Source of the DNA: SVTX01 sp964629615
GTDB lineage: Bacteria; Bacillota; Clostridia; Oscillospirales; CAG-272
Assembly: GCA_964629615.1 (NCBI GenBank)
Contig: CAZVUD010000039.1
Span: 1-14,600, forward strand
Length of the DNA: 14,600 nt
Direction: 5' to 3'
Under the pieces are notes generated by a model, which searched no databases, was not told the origin of the DNA, and worked only from the letters and a program-made list of their open reading frames with translations. Numbering within the stretch: position 1 is the first letter of the stretch; each line of letters starts with the position of its first letter. Both the position numbers and the translations under genes were made by a program. Below, piece by piece: positions 1-6,969 of this stretch.

Positions 1-6
1 CCTCTT

Positions 7-35
7 ATTATATCACCTTATCCCCTCTTTGTCAA
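7..35 (-). promoter_or_regulatory. Outward-facing sigma-A type promoter leaving the left edge
   Basis: On the minus strand TTGACA (complement of 30-35) is followed after exactly 17 bases by TATAAT (complement of 7-12). Both hexamers match consensus. It points out of the window, so the gene it drives lies beyond the left edge, divergent from the DUF421 gene. Confidence 0.75.
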
Positions 36-174
36 TACCGTTTGAGGAGATTTTTAAATATCGTCAACTTATAACAATGACACCGCGGCATGATCGCGTC
101 AAAACTCACAATATACACAAAGCCGTGTATTTTTTAACATCCAAGAGGGCAAAATACAAGAAAAAGGAAGATAT

Positions 175-861
175 ATGTTAAGACTCATACTCCGTACATT
201 TATTATATATATGACCCTCGTGCTTCTCATGCGCATAATGGGCAAGCGACAGCTTGGTGAGCTTGAGCTGTCCGAGCTTGTCACCACCATACTTTTATCC
301 GAGATAGCCACAGCTCCGATAACAGATCCCGACTCAAGCATATGGAACGCTGTCATTCCCATACTTATCATTTCATTTCTTGAGCTTTTTCTCTCATATC
401 TGCTGCTGAAGATACCTCTTATGCGTCAGATACTGACAAGCCGCCCTTCAATAATAATAAACAAAGGTCGAATAGACAAGCAGGAGATGAAGCACTCACG
501 CATAACCATAGACGAGCTTGTATCCCAGATACGGCAGAACGGCGTATACAGCATTCACGAGGTGGATTACGCCATACTTGAAAAGAACGGCAAGATGACC
601 GTTATTCCGAAAAGCAAAAACCGCTCTCCCGACGCTCAAGCTCTTGGTCTGAGCGTCACGGATAGCGGCGTTATGCGTGTTATAATTGCAGACGGGCATA
701 CCGACGCAAAGAATCTGTCAGATCTCGGCAAGGATACCTGCTGGCTAAACAACAAGATCACGGATGTGGGAATATGCGAAAAGGACATATTTCTCATGAC
801 CCTTGACGATTCGGGCAAGATATTTATTCAAACGAAGGGAGGCGACATCCTATCACTCTGA
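175..861 (+). CDS. DUF421 (YetF-like) membrane protein
   Basis: A 228-residue protein of the DUF421 family (Bacillus YetF/YrbG type), whose biochemical role is not settled. The N-terminal third is hydrophobic, with likely membrane segments at about residues 3-20, 33-50 and 57-80. Family hallmarks follow: MGKRQLGEL at 22-30, the RPSIIINKG stretch at 90-98, the LVSQIRQNGV stretch at 115-124 and AILEKNGKMTVIPK at 133-146, forming the soluble C-terminal domain. The length is normal for the family. The ATG is preceded at 6 bases by AGGA inside AAAAAGGAAG. The gene is convergent with nth and its last 9 bases overlap the end of nth. I see no convincing promoter of its own upstream. The family assignment is firm; the function is unknown. 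Confidence 0.9.
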   Translation: MLRLILRTFIIYMTLVLLMRIMGKRQLGELELSELVTTILLSEIATAPITDPDSSIWNAVIPILIISFLELFLSYLLLKIPLMRQILTSRPSIIINKGRIDKQEMKHSRITIDELVSQIRQNGVYSIHEVDYAILEKNGKMTVIPKSKNRSPDAQALGLSVTDSGVMRVIIADGHTDAKNLSDLGKDTCWLNNKITDVGICEKDIFLMTLDDSGKIFIQTKGGDILSL

Positions 862-1500
862 TATATGGCGGCAAAAGTCGCGCATGGGGCATTCGCCGCA
901 TTTCGGGGATCTTGCCGTGCATATATCTCTGCCGAACTGCACTATCCTGTGGCAAAAATCGCTTTGCTCTGACAGAGGTATGTATTCAGACATTATGCGT
1001 TCTGTTTTCACCGGATCCTTCATATCCTCGCCGTAAAATCCGAGTCTGCCGCATATGCGGATGCAATGCGTATCGGCAACGATACCGCCAATGCCGTATA
1101 TATCGCCAAGCAACAGATTGGCTATCTTTCTGCCAACTCCCCTGAGCATAAGCAGCTTATCCATATCGTTTGGAACCATACCGCTGTACTCATGTGCCAA
1201 AGCTCCGCACGCGCTCTTTATATCCGACGCCTTTGTGTGATAAAGTCCGCATGGGCGGATGATCTCTTCAATTTTTTCAATATCGGCATCTGCAAGCTCG
1301 CACACTGTCGGGAACTCTGCAAAAAGCCTTTTGCAAACCATATTCACGCGGACATCGGTGCATTGTGCGGAAAGCCTGCCCATGACCATGAGCTTCCAAC
1401 CGTTCTCTGCTCCTCCGCCCCACTCAAGGGCGCAAAGCGCATCGGGATATAGCTCTTCAAGCACATGTCTTACGCCCTCTGCAAGCCTTTTTTCTGTCAT
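853..1500 (-). CDS. nth: Endonuclease III-like DNA glycosylase/AP lyase
   Basis: A 215-residue base-excision-repair enzyme that removes oxidised pyrimidines and nicks the abasic site. The helix-hairpin-helix with the catalytic lysine is visible as LRGVGRKIA (residues 119-127, Lys125), and the catalytic aspartate is Asp143 in VADTHC. The C-terminal 4Fe-4S loop has the exact spacing C-X6-C-X2-C-X5-C (Cys194, 201, 204, 210). The early LSAQCTD motif (43-49) is also typical. Length matches the family (about 210). The start is supported by AAAGGATGG upstream and by the consensus promoter at 1541-1569. The 3' end overlaps the convergent DUF421 gene by 9 bases, leaving no room for a terminator. The call is secure at family level; the split between Nth and close paralogues is less so. 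Confidence 0.92.
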   Translation of the reverse strand: MTEKRLAEGVRHVLEELYPDALCALEWGGGAENGWKLMVMGRLSAQCTDVRVNMVCKRLFAEFPTVCELADADIEKIEEIIRPCGLYHTKASDIKSACGALAHEYSGMVPNDMDKLLMLRGVGRKIANLLLGDIYGIGGIVADTHCIRICGRLGFYGEDMKDPVKTERIMSEYIPLSEQSDFCHRIVQFGRDICTARSPKCGECPMRDFCRHISE

Positions 1501-1540
1501 ATCAGCCGACCATCCTTTCTAATACTCTATCTACAAGGTA

Positions 1541-1569
1541 ATTATACTATACCGCCTGCATTTTGTCAA
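1541..1569 (-). promoter_or_regulatory. Promoter of nth
   Basis: On the minus strand TTGACA (complement of 1564-1569) and TATAAT (complement of 1541-1546) are 17 bases apart. The -35 box overlaps the stop codon of the upstream dockerin gene, so the two genes are packed without a terminator between them. Confidence 0.85.
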
Positions 1570-2921
1570 TCGGCATTTTTTTGCAACAGTCTTTTTCTTA
1601 TAATATCCGCATCAAGCTGGGTCAACCGTCCGTCACGATCCATATCACACTCATACGCTGATATTCCACCGCCTTTTTCTATATATAACAGGAGAGATAC
1701 AAGATCTCCCACTCCGAGCACACCGTCACCGTCGCTGTCGCCCGTTGGGGATGGTGACAAAACATTACGTATGCTGCCCGACACATCTGATGATACTATA
1801 TATCCATCCTTAAATGCCAGACAGTACAGCTCATCAGCCGAAGCATATATTTCTTCAAGAGAGTGACCGTCATATCTGTATATTCTGTCCTTTAAATTAT
1901 AGTAGAGAGAATTTCCCACACTGATAACAGATGAAAAGGAATTTGCATAAAAGCGTCCCTCTTCGGATTTCGACCAATATCCCGTTATATCAAGTATCTT
2001 TTGAGTATTTCCCGTGTCGATATCCAAAGCCCGCAGTGATCGTGACGCGGCATGATTATCCGTAAAATACCATTTGCCTTGAAAATACGCAAAGCTTGTA
2101 TCCACATCACAGAGGTGACCGTCAAAATATCCTTTATCTGCATGATCAAAAATTCCGTATGTCTTTATATCTGCATGCCCGAGCTCTTCCATTTCATTAT
2201 AAGAGCGTAAAAAATTCTCGTGGCTCACATACCCCAGCCTATCTCCCTTATCATCCCATGTCACATCGATGTGATACCAAGTATCATCAATGCAGACGAT
2301 ATTCCACATATGATTTACCGTATCAGAATATGCAACATCCGATCTTATACCGCACATACAGAGCAGTGCCGCATACAGATAAGTATACCCTTGGCATGTT
2401 CCCCTTTTATATTTCAGCATGCTGTACATATCCTTGCTTTCAAGCGCAGTATCGTATTCGAAGTTTTCTATTATATGATCGTGCAGATACAGGCATATCT
2501 CAACATTACTCAAGCCCTGCGGCATATAAAAGAGTATCTTTCCAAGCCCGTTTGCGCAAAGATCATTCGCATATACTCTCTCCTCCTTGCTCATGACATA
2601 CGTCGGATCCAGTGATACCACCCTGCCCTGCTTGTCGGATGTATAGGAAAAACTGCTACCGACATGGTACAGATCCCAATTTGATTTCATCACGCGCGTT
2701 ACGGCAGAATACAGCTCATCTGTCTGAACATCAAGATCCAAAAGATATATGCTGTCCGAATATTCCAAAAGACCTGCATATATGCGCTCGTCCACACTTT
2801 CTTCGTCTATCTGTGCATTTTCTTCTGCCTTTGACGGCATGCATGCAAAGGCATGCGACATAAAAACCAATGCAAGGCACACCCAGAGCATTTTAAATGC
2901 ATATGATAATATCTTTCTCAT
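1566..2921 (-). CDS. Secreted transglutaminase-like protein with C-terminal dockerin
   Basis: A 451-residue protein predicted to be exported. Residues 1-26 have a basic start and a hydrophobic core ending in AFA, a plausible signal peptidase I site; a cysteine follows directly, but the site is a poor lipobox. The transglutaminase-like core shows a Cys-His-Asp triad: Cys176 in GTCQGY, His204 in NHMWN and Asp219 in HIDVTWDD. A region of about 270-385 with repeated W/Y-rich stretches may form beta repeats. The C-terminus is a type I dockerin with two calcium loops (Asp395/397/399/406 and Asp426/428/430/437), each followed by a helix. Known dockerins bind cohesins on scaffoldins, so the protein may be displayed in a cellulosome-like complex. 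Substrate is unknown: such domains can be proteases or cross-linking enzymes. No Shine-Dalgarno is visible at the chosen ATG. Confidence 0.9.
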   Translation of the reverse strand: MRKILSYAFKMLWVCLALVFMSHAFACMPSKAEENAQIDEESVDERIYAGLLEYSDSIYLLDLDVQTDELYSAVTRVMKSNWDLYHVGSSFSYTSDKQGRVVSLDPTYVMSKEERVYANDLCANGLGKILFYMPQGLSNVEICLYLHDHIIENFEYDTALESKDMYSMLKYKRGTCQGYTYLYAALLCMCGIRSDVAYSDTVNHMWNIVCIDDTWYHIDVTWDDKGDRLGYVSHENFLRSYNEMEELGHADIKTYGIFDHADKGYFDGHLCDVDTSFAYFQGKWYFTDNHAASRSLRALDIDTGNTQKILDITGYWSKSEEGRFYANSFSSVISVGNSLYYNLKDRIYRYDGHSLEEIYASADELYCLAFKDGYIVSSDVSGSIRNVLSPSPTGDSDGDGVLGVGDLVSLLLYIEKGGGISAYECDMDRDGRLTQLDADIIRKRLLQKNAD

Positions 2922-2926
2922 ACAGA

Positions 2927-2932
2927 ATTATA
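2927..2932 (-). promoter_or_regulatory. Possible -10 box directly before the dockerin gene
   Basis: A perfect TATAAT on the minus strand ends 5 bases before the ATG of the dockerin gene. No good -35 is seen at 16-18 bases. If used, transcription would begin at or next to the ATG, giving a leaderless message, which fits the lack of a ribosome binding site. Confidence 0.3.
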
Positions 2933-2976
2933 TTGTGTCTTTTCTTCATATATGAGATATGAAAATAAAAAACAGA

Positions 2977-3014
2977 AGAGAGTTATGCGGAAATAAAATT
3001 TCGGGTAACTCTCT
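2977..3014 (-). terminator. Minus-strand intrinsic terminator
   Basis: The arms AGAGAGTTA (2977-2985) and TAACTCTCT (3006-3014) are perfectly complementary. Pairing continues inward with one mismatch and some G-U pairs. On the minus strand the stem is followed by a T-rich run (TTCTGTTTTTTATTTT). It would end minus-strand transcripts coming from DUF1292 or from the GC-rich block before they reach the dockerin gene. The plus-strand side is also T-rich, so bidirectional action is possible. Confidence 0.6.
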
Positions 3015-3055
3015 CTTTTCTATTTTCTATGAGTGATATTTTATTCGTCCTGAAC

Positions 3056-3128
3056 TTGCGAAGCAACATAACTCGCCATAGGCGAATATAGCTTTGGCGT
3101 GATACTCCGAAAAAAGTATCACGCCAAA
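3056..3128. repeat. Cluster of three hairpins in the intergenic region
   Basis: Three inverted repeats follow one another: TTGC/GCAA (3056-3066, loop GAA), TCGCC/GGCGA (3073-3085, loop ATA), and a perfect 14-bp stem (3093-3106 with 3115-3128, 8-base loop CCGAAAAA). No long T-run directly follows the large stem on either strand, though a T7 run lies about 11 bases past it on the plus strand. The cluster could be a small mobile palindromic element, a processing signal or part of a transcription-termination region. No second copy is present in the window. Confidence 0.5.
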
Positions 3129-3145
3129 CATCATAACTGTTTTTT

Positions 3146-3310
3146 TAAAAAGACCCGCCGAGCCGTGTATTTGAAGAAATGGAACCCTGTTTTCCAGGGC
3201 GGTGTCCTATCTCAGGCTTTACTGCTCCCAGCATCCCGCATGCGGTCGGGACAAGTCAACCGCTCCGCCACGGGGAGGTCTGCAAACCACCTTCGAGTCG
3301 AACTCCTTTG
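3146..3310 (-). other. GC-rich block, candidate structured RNA
   Basis: This stretch is clearly more GC-rich than its surroundings and has no convincing gene. On the minus strand AGACC and CCGTG (complement of 3277-3281 and 3269-3273) can pair with CACGG and GGTCT (complement of 3163-3167 and 3151-3155), closing a domain of about 130 bases that ends directly in a T5 run. Internal hairpins include CCCTG-GAAAA-CAGGG (complement of 3185-3199) and a TCCCG/CGGGA stem around 3235-3252. I do not recognise it as tRNA, tmRNA, SRP RNA, RNase P RNA or a riboswitch class I can name. It lies between DUF1292 and the dockerin gene, so it could also be a long 3' or 5' untranslated region. Confidence 0.35.
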
Positions 3311-3368
3311 ATCAGTTGTAGGTCTCAATCTGGCAAATATCACAAACTAAGCAGGATAAGATACAATA

Positions 3369-3659
3369 TCAGTTATCGTAATCCTCTTCGCTGTCAAATC
3401 TGTCATCGAAGAAATCAGCTACCTTATCAAACTCATCATCGTCATCGATAGTTACGAAAACATCCTCGCCGTCCTCGTCCTTTTCCTTCTTCAAAACGAC
3501 ATACTCTACCGTTCCGTCCTCGCTTTCGCTGTCGTCAGCAGGTATCATTGCAAAATATTCAACGCCGTCGATAGTAGCTGTGTCAATAACCTCAAACTCT
3601 ATCTCGTTGCCGTCCTCATCAGTAAGCGTGTAGAACTCGCTCTCGTAATTGTTATCCAT
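3369..3659 (-). CDS. DUF1292 family acidic small protein
   Basis: A 96-residue cytoplasmic protein of the DUF1292 (Bacillus YrzB-like) family, function unknown. The core reads as the family does: FYTLTDEDGNEIEFEVIDT near the start, a VEYFAMIPAD strand near 33-42 and EYVVLKKEKDEDGEDVFVTI at about 52-71. It is very acidic, with 38 Asp/Glu among 96 residues, and its C-terminal quarter (from about residue 72) is nearly all acidic and aromatic. The ATG is preceded by AAGGAAGG at normal spacing and by a consensus promoter at 3702-3730. It follows hemW on the same strand but is transcribed separately, at least in part. Confidence 0.9.
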   Translation of the reverse strand: MDNNYESEFYTLTDEDGNEIEFEVIDTATIDGVEYFAMIPADDSESEDGTVEYVVLKKEKDEDGEDVFVTIDDDDEFDKVADFFDDRFDSEEDYDN

Positions 3660-3701
3660 ATCAATACTACCTTCCTTTAAGTATTTTATTTCATCGTTTT
3701 A

Positions 3702-3730
3702 ATTCTACCACAAAAAATATCATTTGTCAA
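3702..3730 (-). promoter_or_regulatory. Promoter of the DUF1292 gene
   Basis: On the minus strand TTGACA (complement of 3725-3730), a 17-base spacer and TAGAAT (complement of 3702-3707). It sits in the 82-base gap after hemW. Confidence 0.85.
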
Positions 3731-3741
3731 CGCAAAAAGCA

Positions 3742-4902
3742 TCAAAAGCTGAGAACATCGGACAAAATATAGTTACACACAAAAAATCCCTTTTGTGTAA
3801 ATGCGCATCTGCCGCCTTCAAGGGTCAGAAATTCGGGCGAATATTTTGCAAATGAAGCACCGAACTTCTCCATAAAATCGCACCCGAACACTCGCGCAAA
3901 CTCGCCCATGTCCACACCGCGCTCCAGCCTCATTGCTAACATCACATATTCATTCATCTGCTCATTTCGGTCTATTATTTCGCGTGAGCTGATAATAGCA
4001 TCGCCGCGTATATATGCGCCTATATCAGATGTATTCTCTATACGCTCACCATGCACAAAGGAATGTGCCGCCGCACCAAATCCAAAATAGTCCGAATATT
4101 GCCAATACTTCAAATTATGGCGCGACTCGTATCCGCTCCTTGAAAAATTGCTTATCTCATATCTATTATACCCTTTATCGTGCAGAACATTACACATATG
4201 CTCGTACATATCGCAAACAGCATCGTCGTCAGGAAATGACAATTTTTCGCGCATACGGTAAAACGGCGTGTTCTCCTCAAGCTTCAAGGCATAAGAGGAT
4301 ATATGCTCGACATCAAGCGCGATCGCCGTATCAAGAGATATATCAAAGCTCTCATAAGTCTGCCCGGGTATACCGTACATGAGATCTACAGATATGTTAT
4401 TAAAGTCTGCACATCTTGCATCTTCCACCACTTTTTTTATATCGCAAGCTCTGTGAGTGCGCCCCATCAGCTTAAGCTCACTGTCAATGGCGGACTGCAT
4501 GCCGATACTGAGCCTGTTTATCCCAACCCTTCTCAGCTGCGACAGCTTTTCCCTGTCAACAGTTTTCGGGTTGCACTCGGCTGTGATCTCGGCGTCACAT
4601 GATATACAGAATCTATCAGAGAGCGCACCAAGTATCTGCTCAAGCATACCAGCGTCAAGCAGTGTGGGCGTTCCGCCGCCGAAATACACCGTGTCAACCG
4701 TTACACCTGACGTATCAAGTGTACCAAAGCTATTTTTGATATCAGATATCAAAGCATTGGTGTAGCCCTCCATCATACCGTGATCTTTTGGTATGCATGA
4801 GCAAAAATCACAGTAAAGGCACTTGCTTTTGCAAAACGGCACATGTATATATATGCCGACATTTCCGCTTTTATTACAGGAGGGAGTTATATCAGTCATC
4901 AT
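3742..4902 (-). CDS. hemW: HemW, radical SAM heme chaperone-like protein
   Basis: A protein of about 386 residues related to oxygen-independent coproporphyrinogen oxidase; proteins of this subgroup act as heme chaperones rather than oxidases. The 4Fe-4S/SAM motif CKSKCLYC (C-X3-C-X2-C) lies at about residues 24-31 in HVPFCKSKCLYCDF, followed by YFGGGTPT, the SAM-binding glycine motif. A longer reading from 5040 adds 46 arginine-rich residues that only shadow the end of lepA, so I start at the ATGATG at 4902 (4899 is equally possible). This overlaps the lepA stop by 8-11 bases, typical of translational coupling. The lepA-hemW order is known from Bacillus and other Firmicutes. Absence of other heme genes here says nothing about the organism's heme synthesis. 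Confidence 0.93.
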   Translation of the reverse strand: MMTDITPSCNKSGNVGIYIHVPFCKSKCLYCDFCSCIPKDHGMMEGYTNALISDIKNSFGTLDTSGVTVDTVYFGGGTPTLLDAGMLEQILGALSDRFCISCDAEITAECNPKTVDREKLSQLRRVGINRLSIGMQSAIDSELKLMGRTHRACDIKKVVEDARCADFNNISVDLMYGIPGQTYESFDISLDTAIALDVEHISSYALKLEENTPFYRMREKLSFPDDDAVCDMYEHMCNVLHDKGYNRYEISNFSRSGYESRHNLKYWQYSDYFGFGAAAHSFVHGERIENTSDIGAYIRGDAIISSREIIDRNEQMNEYVMLAMRLERGVDMGEFARVFGCDFMEKFGASFAKYSPEFLTLEGGRCAFTQKGFFVCNYILSDVLSF

Positions 4903-6712
4903 CGCCGAGCTTGAGCACCGCCATAAATGCCTCGGGCGATACCTGTACGCTTCCGAGCTGGCGCATCTTCTTCTTACCCTCTTTCTGCTTTTCAAGCAGC
5001 TTCTTCTTTCTGGTAATATCACCGCCATAGCACTTAGCAAGCACGTCCTTGCGCATTGCCTTAACGGTCTCTCTTGCTATGATCCTTGATCCTATAGCCG
5101 CCTGTATCGGAATCTCAAACAGCTGACGCGGAATATTGTCCTTCAGCCTTTCAGCTATCTTTCTTGCTCTGCCGTATGCCTTTTCCTCATGAACTATGAA
5201 GGATAAAGCATCCACCTGCTCTCCGTTCAGCATGAAATCCAGCTTTACGAGCTTTGACGGAACATATCCCTTAAGCTCATAATCAAGCGAAGCATATCCC
5301 CTTGAACGGCTCTTCAAGGCATCAAAGAAATCGTATATTATCTCATTGAGCGGCAATTCATAATGCAGCTCCACTCTCGTGGAATCAAGATATTTCATAT
5401 CTATGAAATTTCCGCGCCTGTCCTGACACAGATCCATAAGCCCACCCACATATTCTGTCGGTGTGATTATGCTCGCCTTGACTATAGGCTCTCTTGCCTC
5501 GCTTATATTGTCAGGTGACGGGAAGTTTGAGGGATTGTCTATCGTGATCATGCTTCCGTCTGTCAAGGTGACCTCATATATAACTCCGGGCGCTGTGGTG
5601 ATAAGATCAAGGTTGAATTCTCTTTCAAGCCTTTCTTCTATTATCTCCATGTGCAACAGTCCAAGAAATCCGCATCTGAATCCAAATCCGAGCGCGATAG
5701 AGGTCTCAGGCTCAAAGGTGAGTGCGGCATCATTCAGCTGCAGCTTTTCAAGCGCATCGCGGAGATCGGGATATTTGCCGCCGTCAGCAGGATATATACC
5801 TGCAAACACCATGGGCTGTACGGATTTAAATCCGGGCAACGCCTCTGTTGCAGGACGGTCCGCCAATGTCACAGTGTCGCCGACTCTCGTATCTCCGATG
5901 TTCTTTATGGACGCAGTGAGGTATCCTACCTCACCTGCACAAAGGCAATCGCGCTTTTCAAGTCCGAAAGCCTCCATGCTTCCGACCTCGACCACATCAA
6001 ACTCACGTCCGTTGCTCATCAGTTTTATCCTGTCGCCTGCACGCAGCTTACCGTCTATGACTCTGATGTTTACAACGACACCGAGATAGCTGTCATAATA
6101 TGAGTCAAATATAAGGCACTTAAGGGGAGCATCCTCATCTCCCACAGGTGAAGGTACATACTCCACTATGGCATCAAGCACATCCTGAATGTTAAGTCCC
6201 GTCTTTGCGGATACCGCAGGACAGCCCTCTGCAGGTATGCCTATCTCATCCTCTATCTCGGATCTTACTCTTTCAACATCAGCCGACGGCAGATCTATCT
6301 TATTGATGACGGGAACGATCTCAAGTCCTGCATCCACGGCAAGATACGCGTTTGCAAGAGTCTGTGCCTCTATACCCTGAGTTGCATCCACAACAAGGAG
6401 TGCACCATCGCAGGCATTAAGTGAGCGGGATACCTCATAGTTAAAGTCAACATGACCGGGGGTGTCTATGAGATTGAACACATAGTCACTTCCGTCCGGT
6501 GCTTTGTAATCAAGCTTTACAGCTCTCGCCTTTATGGTGATGCCTCTCTCCTTTTCAAGATCCATGTTGTCAAGGATCTGCTCCTCCATCTCGCGCTTTG
6601 ATACCGCCTGCGTTGCCTCAAGTATCCTGTCGGCAAGCGTGGATTTACCATGGTCTATATGCGCGATTATGGAAAAATTTCGTATTTTTTTCATTCTTTC
6701 ATTTGAAGCCAT
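4892..6712 (-). CDS. lepA: Elongation factor 4 (LepA) GTPase
   Basis: A 606-residue translational GTPase that acts on the ribosome, linked to back-translocation and 30S assembly. The GTPase motifs are intact: G1 HIDHGKST (18-25), G2 RGITI (56-60), G3 DTPGH (83-87) and G4 NKID (137-140). The full family length (about 600) and the lysine/arginine-rich C-terminal tail ending in an LKLGDDD-type tail support a complete gene. Its ATG has an AGGA about 10 bases upstream, and a promoter lies at 6760-6788. It is the first gene of a two-gene unit with hemW, whose start lies inside its last codons. Confidence 0.97.
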   Translation of the reverse strand: MASNERMKKIRNFSIIAHIDHGKSTLADRILEATQAVSKREMEEQILDNMDLEKERGITIKARAVKLDYKAPDGSDYVFNLIDTPGHVDFNYEVSRSLNACDGALLVVDATQGIEAQTLANAYLAVDAGLEIVPVINKIDLPSADVERVRSEIEDEIGIPAEGCPAVSAKTGLNIQDVLDAIVEYVPSPVGDEDAPLKCLIFDSYYDSYLGVVVNIRVIDGKLRAGDRIKLMSNGREFDVVEVGSMEAFGLEKRDCLCAGEVGYLTASIKNIGDTRVGDTVTLADRPATEALPGFKSVQPMVFAGIYPADGGKYPDLRDALEKLQLNDAALTFEPETSIALGFGFRCGFLGLLHMEIIEERLEREFNLDLITTAPGVIYEVTLTDGSMITIDNPSNFPSPDNISEAREPIVKASIITPTEYVGGLMDLCQDRRGNFIDMKYLDSTRVELHYELPLNEIIYDFFDALKSRSRGYASLDYELKGYVPSKLVKLDFMLNGEQVDALSFIVHEEKAYGRARKIAERLKDNIPRQLFEIPIQAAIGSRIIARETVKAMRKDVLAKCYGGDITRKKKLLEKQKEGKKKMRQLGSVQVSPEAFMAVLKLGDDD

Positions 6713-6759
6713 TTTTATAAAATCCTGTTCTTATATATGTTTACTGTATATCAACATAT

Positions 6760-6788
6760 ATTATATAATATTTTTTTGAAATTCACAA
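6760..6788 (-). promoter_or_regulatory. Promoter of lepA-hemW
   Basis: On the minus strand TTGTGA (complement of 6783-6788), a 17-base spacer and TATAAT (complement of 6760-6765), in a very AT-rich stretch about 50 bases before the lepA start. Confidence 0.6.
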
Positions 6789-6901
6789 GGGCTTTGGCAA
6801 ATTTTCTGAGCATTTTTTTATATTTTTATACAAATTCAGGTCCCGAGCACAAAATGTTTTGCCTTTTGACAATTTATGTCCTATAAATACCCAAATATGA
6901 C

Positions 6902-6930
6902 TTGAAATATAACAGTATTTGTCTTATAAT
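6902..6930 (+). promoter_or_regulatory. Promoter of the Gfo/Idh/MocA oxidoreductase
   Basis: TTGAAA (6902-6907) and TATAAT (6925-6930) are 17 bases apart, about 40 bases upstream of the start codon. A separate TTGACA at 6866-6871 has no -10 at the right distance. Confidence 0.85.
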
Positions 6931-6969
6931 CAAGTTAAAATACCGAAAATATGCAAAGGAGAGCATATT

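Noticed and set aside
113..135. ATACAC/GTGTAT hairpin with a T-run before the DUF421 gene, as an attenuator
   Set aside because: The stem is only 6 bp and AT-rich; too weak to call a terminator or riboswitch.
3195..3215. Minus-strand segment AGATAGGACACCGCCC resembling the B12 box of cobalamin riboswitches
   Set aside because: The other conserved cobalamin core segments are not found in the right order, and the downstream gene has no link to B12.
3245..3285. Minus-strand segment GTGGCGGAGCGGTTGAC resembling a class II tRNA D arm
   Set aside because: No acceptor, anticodon or T arm pairing of a cloverleaf can be built around it.
3099..3311. A 70-residue plus-strand reading frame across the GC-rich block
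   Set aside because: No ribosome site, low-complexity basic composition and it covers hairpins; it reads like a shadow of structured DNA rather than a gene.
4903..5040. Longer N-terminus for HemW
   Set aside because: The extra 46 residues are arginine/serine-rich and overlap lepA coding sequence; HemW family length fits the start at 4902 or 4899.
5463..6089. A 208-residue frame antisense to lepA
   Set aside because: A long open frame opposite a highly conserved gene with no ribosome site or recognisable content.
6919..6969. TTG start for the oxidoreductase
   Set aside because: It lies across the -10 box of the gene's own promoter and has no ribosome site.
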